A stretch of DNA of 5,857 nucleotides, taken from contig URZF01000101.1 of the NCBI GenBank assembly GCA_900552255.1, positions 1 through 5,857 of the forward strand, given 5' to 3'. The position numbers and the translations under genes were made by a program. Source of the stretch: an uncultured Eubacteriales bacterium (GTDB taxonomy: Bacteria > Bacillota > Clostridia > Oscillospirales > CAG-272). Under the pieces are notes generated by a model that had not been told where the DNA came from, searched no databases, and saw only the letters and a program-made list of their open reading frames with translations. Below, one piece after another: positions 1 to 4,683 of the stretch. Within the stretch, counting starts at the first letter, position 1; the number at the start of each line of letters is the position of its first letter.

Positions 1-47
1 TTACCGTGCCGGAAAAACCGGGTATGGAGGAAACGGCTGATAGTTGA
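1..47 (+). CDS. Possible 3' end of a rightward gene (partial)
   Basis: Reading from base 3, the frame gives TVPEKPGMEETADS and then a TGA at 45-47. The stop lies 5 bases before a strong hairpin with a T tract on this strand, as expected for the last codons of a gene convergent with the CotH-like gene. The other two rightward frames are less attractive: one stops at 38-40 and the other runs through the terminator. Fourteen residues are too few to name a product, and a chance open frame of this length is common, so the call rests on the terminator position. Confidence 0.35.
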   Translation, partial: TVPEKPGMEETADS

Positions 48-52
48 GACAA

Positions 53-90
53 AAAATTCGGGAGGCGTAATGAGACGCCTCCCGAATTTT
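53..90. terminator. Bidirectional intrinsic terminator, 16-bp perfect stem
   Basis: AAAATTCGGGAGGCGT at 53-68 pairs perfectly with its reverse complement at 75-90 around a six-base loop (AATGAG). Leftward, the stem is followed by a run of six T (bases 51-56 are all A on the + strand), so it ends the CotH-like gene, whose stop codon is 15 bases away. Rightward, the stem ends in TTTT at 87-90, so it can also stop transcription from the presumed gene ending at 47. The A/T outer pairs and GC-rich core are typical of a terminator shared by convergent genes. Confidence 0.93.
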
Positions 91-105
91 GATATAAGCC
101 GCTTT

Positions 106-2133
106 TCAGGATTTCTTTTTCTTGATCAAGAAGAGCAAAACGCAAAGGAGAATCATTGCACAGACGATTATGGCGGCGACGAGCCATCCGGTGAGATTTG
201 CCGTGGCGGGAGAGAGCGGCGTCTCGGTTGTTTCCTCCGTCGGAGGGATTTCCGATGCGGTCGTTTGCTCCGGCTGGGTCGTTTCCTCAGAGGAGCCTCC
301 GGTGGTGACAGCGGGCGATGTGGTTTCCTCCGGCTTAGGCGTCGGAACCACGCCGCCGCCGATCGAGAGAAGCAGCGCGTCTGCCCGTTCCGAAAGGAAG
401 TAGCGCAGATAACCGAGCGCTGTGGACGGCATCTTATCCGTTCCGGAGCCATAAACGCGGAAATGCACAAATCTGGTGGAGACCTTACCAGTGCCGCTTG
501 CGTTCAAGACCCATGCTGCGGGATCGTAAATGTTCCATCGGATTCTGTCCATTGCGATGGAATCCGAAATCATCTCGCTTGTCTGCTCGATCCATCCGCC
601 GGCTGCAAGGTATTTCTGTGTTTCAAGATACAAGAAATCAAATTTATCCGAGACGAGGTCGGCAAAGTCGTTATGGGTCATCAGCGGAGCAGCAAGCGCG
701 CGGACATAATTGGAAAATACACCGTTCTGTGCCCAAAGAAAGCCGGTATCCGTCGCATAGGTGTCGAAGCTCAGGTTGCCGAGAATGTTGTCGAGATCCC
801 ACAGCGGTCCCATATAGATTTTGGAGACCTCGCCGTTTGTATCCGCATCCTTGTAGAAAAACATGCTGGAGAAATAGGCGTCCCAGTTTTTGAGAAGCTC
901 CTCGACGACATATACGCCTGCAAAGCTGTCCATATCGATATATTCGCTGTAATGCCTGCCCTTGCGGTTATACCCGTCCGGCGAATAGATGGCCTCCTCC
1001 ATTTCGGCGAACAGGCCGGCGATGTATTCCATCTCCTCGCGGCTCGCGTATTCGGGGGATTTCACGACATACGTGTTGCCGTTTTCCGTGGTGAAGCGAG
1101 AAGGCTCCGCGGCACCCCATACATTGTCAAGCTCGACGAGATATCCGCCGGTGATGTCGGAGGGCGAGGTCATGCCGTCGGCATAGGTATACGAGGTAAG
1201 AATGGAATTTGAGACAAGCTCGCCTGTCGTGACCGTCCGGATCGGCAGGGCGGATAGATCGATGTTGGGATTTTCCGCTTCGTTGAACTTTTCAAGCTCA
1301 CGGATATCGATCCGGCCGGAGCCGATCTGCACCTTTTCACAAAGCATATAGATACCGCGGTAGGAGCCGTCGATGTAGAGGTTGACAAATCGATATTCGA
1401 TGTTGTAGGGCAGCTCCAGCGCATCTCCCATTTGGAAGGCGAGCGCGTTGTGAAGTCCGGATTGATCGACATAGTTGGCGAGCAGGATCCAAGTTTTGGC
1501 CGAATCCAAGCCAAAAAGCGGCTGCTTTGAGGAGAGCTTGATTTGATACGGCTTTTTATAATAGCCCCATGTGGCGTTTCCGCGTCCCTTGATTTCGCTT
1601 TTTGTGCCGCTTGTTTCATCACAATACTCCGTTTTGCCGTTTTCATCGAGGATCAGGATGCGGGCGCCTTGGTCTCTGTTGTTTTTGGAGGCCTCGACAA
1701 AGTCCAGTCCCTTTGAGGTTTCGATGGAGACGACGGGCAGCTTGGCATCGTGATAGAATACGTACCGCTGCGAACCGGAGGCGGCCGTGAAAGTGACGTC
1801 ATAGCAGATGTTTCCCTGCGAGTCTTTTGCAAGCATCGGAGAAAGATCGATGCTGCCGCCGGGATCGCAGCTTCCAAGAGATGCGGCGCCCGTTTTGCCG
1901 TAAGAGACAGTCCCGCCGTTCCAGCAGATTTTGACATTTTTTATGTCTGCGGCGCTGGGGAGAAAGACATTGCCTCCGTCGGGAAGAATGCGAAACGCCT
2001 CGGCTTCATTCCCGTTGACGGATATGGATACATAAAACTCGGGAAGCGGAGAGGCTGCCGATACGGAAGAAAAGCCGAGTGCGAACATCAGAAGGAATAA
2101 GCTTGCGACGATGAAAAGGCGGATTTTTTTCAT
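106..2133 (-). CDS. Membrane-anchored CotH-like kinase-fold surface protein
   Basis: A 675-residue CotH-family protein. The ATG at 2133 is chosen because AAGGAG lies six bases upstream and the signal peptide MKKIRLFIVASLFLLMFALG begins there; a start 15 codons earlier lacks both. In order: signal peptide (about 1-26), a small beta-rich Ig-like region (about 28-130), the CotH domain (about 135-590), a Thr/Glu/Pro-rich stalk (about 596-643), one membrane helix (about 648-670) and a KKKKS tail. CotH hallmarks are GRGNATW (183-189), KKPYQIKL (193-200), WILLANYVDQS (215-225), YIDGSYRGIYMLCEKV (253-268), NWDAY (416-420) and GPLWDLDNILGN (442-453). The NWD and WDLD aspartates probably match the catalytic and Mg-binding residues of Bacillus CotH, an atypical protein kinase of the spore coat. 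Predicted topology puts the domain outside the cell. There is no LPXTG sorting signal or dockerin. The substrate is unknown and a spore role is not shown by this sequence. Confidence 0.93.
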   Translation of the reverse strand: MKKIRLFIVASLFLLMFALGFSSVSAASPLPEFYVSISVNGNEAEAFRILPDGGNVFLPSAADIKNVKICWNGGTVSYGKTGAASLGSCDPGGSIDLSPMLAKDSQGNICYDVTFTAASGSQRYVFYHDAKLPVVSIETSKGLDFVEASKNNRDQGARILILDENGKTEYCDETSGTKSEIKGRGNATWGYYKKPYQIKLSSKQPLFGLDSAKTWILLANYVDQSGLHNALAFQMGDALELPYNIEYRFVNLYIDGSYRGIYMLCEKVQIGSGRIDIRELEKFNEAENPNIDLSALPIRTVTTGELVSNSILTSYTYADGMTSPSDITGGYLVELDNVWGAAEPSRFTTENGNTYVVKSPEYASREEMEYIAGLFAEMEEAIYSPDGYNRKGRHYSEYIDMDSFAGVYVVEELLKNWDAYFSSMFFYKDADTNGEVSKIYMGPLWDLDNILGNLSFDTYATDTGFLWAQNGVFSNYVRALAAPLMTHNDFADLVSDKFDFLYLETQKYLAAGGWIEQTSEMISDSIAMDRIRWNIYDPAAWVLNASGTGKVSTRFVHFRVYGSGTDKMPSTALGYLRYFLSERADALLLSIGGGVVPTPKPEETTSPAVTTGGSSEETTQPEQTTASEIPPTEETTETPLSPATANLTGWLVAAIIVCAMILLCVLLFLIKKKKS

Positions 2134-2139
2134 GGAAAT

Positions 2140-2145
2140 CTCCTT
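2140..2145 (-). promoter_or_regulatory. Ribosome binding site deciding the CotH-like start
   Basis: On the minus strand AAGGAG is followed by ATTTCC and then ATG at 2133-2131, a six-base spacing. It sits inside the longer open frame that begins at 2178, and so points to the inner Met, directly before the signal peptide, as the true start. Confidence 0.85.
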
Positions 2146-2172
2146 GCTTTTGTAATTCGGTGGGAACGTATG

Positions 2173-2234
2173 GTGCATTTGCGGATGGCAATATGTTTAG
2201 GTTTATTTTAATTCGCGTGCATTTGGGGATAGCA
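2173..2234. repeat. 18-bp imperfect direct repeat upstream of the CotH-like gene
   Basis: The copies are GTGCATTTGCGGATGGCA at 2173-2190 and GTGCATTTGGGGATAGCA at 2217-2234, identical at 16 of 18 positions and offset by 44 bp. They flank a 26-bp AT-rich stretch (2191-2216) in the 130-bp gap between the phosphoesterase stop and the CotH-like start; the nearer copy is 40 bp from the start codon. The arrangement resembles paired binding sites for a regulator on one face of the DNA. That function is inferred. No convincing sigma-A promoter was found in the gap, so the gene may also be read from the promoter at 3607-3635. Confidence 0.6.
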
Positions 2235-2263
2235 CTGTTTTGTAAATACGGATATCGATCCGA

Positions 2264-3568
2264 TTATCGGCAAACGACTTCCGTTTTCAGGGACTCGCTT
2301 GCCGCGTTCCAAGAGTCGTATGCGGTAAGCGTAAATACATAGGGGGATCCGCACGTAAAATCCGGAATGGTGAGCTCCCATTCTTTTTTCATGTCGGACG
2401 GGGACGGCGAGGAATAAAAGTCGGTGACAATGCGGCGGCGCTTTTTTTCGCCGCCTTTTTCTCCGTATTCTATGATGTAATGGTGAACAAATTCATCGTC
2501 CGTGCCGGCAGGGAAGCGAATGACGGCGTTCCGACGCTCCGGCGCGTTCCCGGGAAGAAATTCGACCGAAAATCCGTGAAGCACCGGCGGTTTATTGTGC
2601 CTTTCGTCGGCGCGGGCGCGCGTATATACGGAGAGATGGGAACGGTCGTTTCCGGGATGGGGAACCATCCATTTTTCGCCGATTTCGGCTTGTTTTTTGA
2701 AATCCATCCTTGTGAGCGTCATATCTCCCGTGGGAGAAAGCTGCATAAGAAGTCCTTGTGACAGCTGAAAACTGTCCGGAACGGGGCATGGGGCGGCGGG
2801 CTTGGCAAAGCCGTCGGTTTCCACGCCGAGATAGCGCACAGCTCCGGTGCCTACGGCGGTAAACGTCGTCTGCATGATGCTTCTCGGATCGTTCAGCGGA
2901 AAATGCAGATGTCCGCTGAAAACGACCGCCTGCGGATATTTCGACAGAATATCCGTAAGCTCCTCCGTCGCCCATGCGCCGCCGCCGAGTTCGCTTCCGT
3001 AGACCGTATTCGCAATCATGGGGTGGGTCATGACGATGACGAATTTTTCAGGCTCGCTCCGTGTGACCGCTGCGAGCTTCTCCGCGAGCCATTTTTTTGT
3101 TTTATCAGAATAAACAATCGGCCGCCTGCCCGCCGGCTCGAGCGCGAGGATGTGATATCCCTTTATCACCGCGTGGCGGTTGCCGGCGAATATGGCAGAC
3201 GAATCGATATCATATCGATAATAGCTTTCTCCGAATATTTCCGTGTATTCCCGAATGATATCCGCGGCATGAGGGTCGCTCCAAACAAGGTCGTGATCGT
3301 CGCCGTAGCAATGGATGAGCGGTACCTTCTCCGGATCGAAAATTTCCTCATAGATGCTTTTGAAAATGCGGATTTGTTCCGGCCTCATGTCGTTGGCGAG
3401 ATCCCCGATGGCAAGTACGCCGTCCAAGGAGGCGCCGGCCTGCGCGGCCTGCGCCGCAAGTTGAAGCAGCGCCGACCGAAAATTGGCGGAGGAATCCGCG
3501 TCCTCCTCCTTGATATGGATATCGCTGATGATGCCGAATGTACAGGGGAAAAGAGAATGTTGATTCAC
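2264..3568 (-). CDS. Calcineurin-like metallophosphoesterase with C-terminal Ig/FnIII-like domain
   Basis: A 434-residue protein of the dimetal calcineurin-like phosphoesterase family; the substrate cannot be told from sequence. Metal-site motifs appear in order: SDIH (15-18), GDLAND (55-60), GDDHD (89-93), MTHP (180-183) and SGHLH (218-222). The third motif is normally GNH(D/E); here the conserved Asn is replaced by Asp with one extra acidic residue. The catalytic domain covers about 10-300. Residues about 328-432 look like a beta-sandwich (FnIII/Ig-like) domain, with the late strand pattern YVFTLTAYDSWNAASES. There is no signal peptide, so it is probably cytoplasmic. The start is a GTG at 3568, eight bases after AGGAAAGG; no other start codon is available between an in-frame upstream stop and the SDIH motif. 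It is the first gene after a strong leftward promoter and lies 130 bp ahead of the CotH-like gene, with which it may be co-transcribed. Confidence 0.93.
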   Translation of the reverse strand: MNQHSLFPCTFGIISDIHIKEEDADSSANFRSALLQLAAQAAQAGASLDGVLAIGDLANDMRPEQIRIFKSIYEEIFDPEKVPLIHCYGDDHDLVWSDPHAADIIREYTEIFGESYYRYDIDSSAIFAGNRHAVIKGYHILALEPAGRRPIVYSDKTKKWLAEKLAAVTRSEPEKFVIVMTHPMIANTVYGSELGGGAWATEELTDILSKYPQAVVFSGHLHFPLNDPRSIMQTTFTAVGTGAVRYLGVETDGFAKPAAPCPVPDSFQLSQGLLMQLSPTGDMTLTRMDFKKQAEIGEKWMVPHPGNDRSHLSVYTRARADERHNKPPVLHGFSVEFLPGNAPERRNAVIRFPAGTDDEFVHHYIIEYGEKGGEKKRRRIVTDFYSSPSPSDMKKEWELTIPDFTCGSPYVFTLTAYDSWNAASESLKTEVVCR

Positions 3569-3576
3569 ATTGTCGG

Positions 3577-3584
3577 CCTTTCCT
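3577..3584 (-). promoter_or_regulatory. Ribosome binding site of the phosphoesterase, shared by a start-stop ATG
   Basis: On the minus strand AGGAAAGG is followed by CCGACAATGTGAATC. The coding frame begins at GTG (3568-3566), eight bases from the site. An overlapping ATG (3570-3568) is six bases from it but is followed at once by TGA, so it encodes only Met-stop. Confidence 0.8.
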
Positions 3585-3606
3585 GATAGAAATAATAGAT
3601 AAATTT

Positions 3607-3635
3607 ATTTTATCATATGCAAATGAAACTGTCAA
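3607..3635 (-). promoter_or_regulatory. Sigma-A promoter for the phosphoesterase (leftward)
   Basis: On the minus strand the -35 box is TTGACA (3635-3630), a perfect consensus, then a 17-bp spacer, then the -10 box TAAAAT (3612-3607). Transcription should start near 3600, leaving a leader of about 30 bases before the GTG start. It is back to back with the rightward promoter, with 25 bp between the two -35 boxes. Confidence 0.88.
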
Positions 3636-3660
3636 TAACGCCGTTTTTTGCAGGATGAGG

Positions 3661-3689
3661 TTGAATCTTTGCATGCTTCATGGTATACT
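3661..3689 (+). promoter_or_regulatory. Sigma-A promoter for the PHP phosphatase gene (rightward)
   Basis: The -35 box is TTGAAT (3661-3666), followed by a 17-bp spacer and the -10 box TATACT (3684-3689). A TGG directly before the -10 makes it an extended -10 promoter. The start of transcription is expected near 3696. This rules out the longest reading of the downstream gene, whose ATG at 3680 would lie inside the promoter and not on the transcript. Confidence 0.85.
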
Positions 3690-3740
3690 GTTTCGGAAAT
3701 GAAATCCTTTGTGGTAAAGAACCGAGGCGATGCGTTTTGA

Positions 3741-3764
3741 ATGAAACACAAAAAAATCCCGTGA
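3741..3764 (+). other. Possible leader peptide ORF (MKHKKIP) before the PHP gene
   Basis: ATG at 3741 opens a seven-codon frame, MKHKKIP, with TGA at 3762-3764. Only two bases (AG) separate this stop from the ATG at 3767. An even shorter frame, MRFE, begins at 3730 and its TGA overlaps the 3741 ATG as ATGA. The only nearby Shine-Dalgarno-like sequence, GAGG at 3724-3727, is 13 bases before the 3741 ATG, longer than ideal. The layout would suit translational coupling to the main gene, but tiny ORFs arise easily by chance. Confidence 0.25.
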
Positions 3765-3766
3765 AG

Positions 3767-4537
3767 ATGACGGCAAATTTCCATACGCATACGGCGCGCT
3801 GCCGCCATGCCCGCGGAACGGACAGGGAATATGTGGAATCGGCGATTCGGGCGGGAATCTCCGTGCTTGGATTCTCGGATCATTCCCCGTATTATTTCCC
3901 GGACGGCTATTATTCGGGGCATCGGATGCGTCCCGAGGAGACCGAGGGATATGTGCGCTCGCTTTTAGCCCTGCGGGAGGAATATCGGGATGATATCACG
4001 ATTTATATCGGCTTTGAGGCGGAATATTATCCTAAATATTTTGACAAGATGCTTGAAATTCTTGCTCCGTTCCCTTATGATTATTTGATTTTGGGACAGC
4101 ATTATATCCGTAACGAGCTCGGTGGAAAGCATGTGTTCAGCGATCGGAACGAGGAGGACTTAGCCTGCTACGTGGAGGAATGTATCGAGGGAATGAGCAC
4201 CGGACGGTTTTTCTATTTAGCGCATCCCGATGTCATCCGTTTTGTAGGAGATGATGCCGTTTATGAGGAAGAGATGCGCCGGCTTTGCCTTGCCGCAAAG
4301 AAAATGAACATACCGCTGGAAATCAATCTGCTCGGCATTCGCGACGGCAGGAACTATCCGAGAAAGCTTTTCTGGAAGATCGCGGGCGAGGTCGGCTGCG
4401 AAGTGATTTTGGGCTGTGACGCGCACGAACCGGAATCGATCGCAAGAGAGGATGACCTGACGGCGGCGGAAAAGCTGGTTCAGCTTTATCATTTGAAGAA
4501 GATAGAGCCGCTGGCTCCCGTCATGAAGCTTCGTTGA
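3767..4537 (+). CDS. PHP-family histidinol-phosphatase-like phosphoesterase (HisJ/HisK type)
   Basis: A 256-residue PHP-domain protein of the HisJ/HisK class, which removes phosphate from L-histidinol phosphate in histidine synthesis. The metal ligands of the trinuclear site appear complete: HTH (6-8), His14, SDH (37-39), GFEAEY (82-87), GQH (110-112), LAHPD (151-155), LEIN (184-187) and GCDAH (216-220). Length suits the family, whose members usually start a few residues before HTH, hence the ATG at 3767. That ATG lacks a clear RBS. A TTG at 3737, nine bases after GAGG, would add ten residues (266 in all) and is a real alternative. An ATG at 3680 is unlikely because it lies inside the promoter. 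No other his gene is in view, so the substrate is inferred from family resemblance and could be another small phosphoester. No clear terminator follows. Confidence 0.88.
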   Translation: MTANFHTHTARCRHARGTDREYVESAIRAGISVLGFSDHSPYYFPDGYYSGHRMRPEETEGYVRSLLALREEYRDDITIYIGFEAEYYPKYFDKMLEILAPFPYDYLILGQHYIRNELGGKHVFSDRNEEDLACYVEECIEGMSTGRFFYLAHPDVIRFVGDDAVYEEEMRRLCLAAKKMNIPLEINLLGIRDGRNYPRKLFWKIAGEVGCEVILGCDAHEPESIAREDDLTAAEKLVQLYHLKKIEPLAPVMKLR

Positions 4538-4566
4538 ACGTCGTTATGAAAGACCATTTGGATTCG

Positions 4567-4592
4567 ATATACCATTCATGAAAAATATACCA
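4567..4592 (+). repeat. ATATACCA direct repeat just upstream of the fucO-like promoter
   Basis: ATATACCA occurs at 4567-4574 and 4585-4592, offset by 18 bp; the second copy ends seven bases before the -35 box at 4600. The placement is right for an activator that touches RNA polymerase. The units are short and AT-rich, so chance is a serious alternative. Confidence 0.35.
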
Positions 4593-4599
4593 AAACTTA

Positions 4600-4628
4600 T
4601 TGACTTTGTCACAAAACCGGGCTAAAAT
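4600..4628 (+). promoter_or_regulatory. Sigma-A promoter for the fucO-like gene
   Basis: The -35 box is TTGACT (4600-4605), followed by a 17-bp spacer and the -10 box TAAAAT (4623-4628). Transcription should start near 4635, giving a leader of about 49 bases. The spacer contains TTTGTCACAAA (4605-4615), a perfect 5+1+5 palindrome that overlaps the end of the -35 box and could be part of an operator. With its own promoter the gene does not depend on read-through from the PHP gene. Confidence 0.87.
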
Positions 4629-4642
4629 ATGAGGTGGAAAAA

Positions 4643-4660
4643 CGATTATTCAGATAATCG
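4643..4660. promoter_or_regulatory. Inverted repeat in the fucO leader: candidate operator or RNA hairpin
   Basis: CGATTATTCAGATAATCG has perfect 7-bp arms (4643-4649 and 4654-4660) around TCAG. It lies about eight bases after the predicted transcription start and ten bases before the RBS. As DNA it has the size and symmetry of a dimeric repressor site; as RNA it would form a 7-bp, mostly A-U hairpin. It has no T tract and is not a terminator. I do not recognise it as a known regulator's consensus. Confidence 0.6.
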
Positions 4661-4669
4661 GCAAAATAT

Positions 4670-4675
4670 GGAGGT
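4670..4675 (+). promoter_or_regulatory. Ribosome binding site of the fucO-like gene
   Basis: GGAGGT, eight bases before the ATG at 4684, is a near-perfect Shine-Dalgarno match and fixes the start. Confidence 0.9.
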
Positions 4676-4683
4676 ATCAAGTT

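Noticed and set aside
70..1212. Long rightward open frame (380 codons) opposite the CotH-like gene
   Set aside because: It begins inside the terminator hairpin, is rich in Arg, Gly and Cys without any recognisable domain, and lies wholly antisense to a gene with strong family motifs. It is a coding-strand shadow.
2161..2200. Possible sporulation sigma-E-like promoter before the CotH-like gene (CATACGTT with CATATT upstream, minus strand)
   Set aside because: The -10-like element matches partly, but the 17-bp spacing is longer than the 14-15 bp expected, and the -35-like element is generic AT-rich sequence.
2249..2262. CGGAT-ATCG-ATCCG hairpin just after the phosphoesterase stop
   Set aside because: Only a 5-bp stem with no T tract in the leftward direction, too weak to call a terminator.
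2903..3586. Rightward 227-codon frame opposite the phosphoesterase
   Set aside because: Fully antisense to a motif-complete gene, with no RBS or domain.
3680..3766. Longer N-terminus for the PHP phosphatase from the ATG at 3680
   Set aside because: The ATG lies inside the predicted promoter, upstream of the likely transcription start, has no RBS at suitable distance, and adds residues not expected in the family.
4538..4599. Terminator after the PHP gene
   Set aside because: No stem of useful length followed by a T tract was found; the AACGTCGTT near 4537 is only a 4-bp arm.
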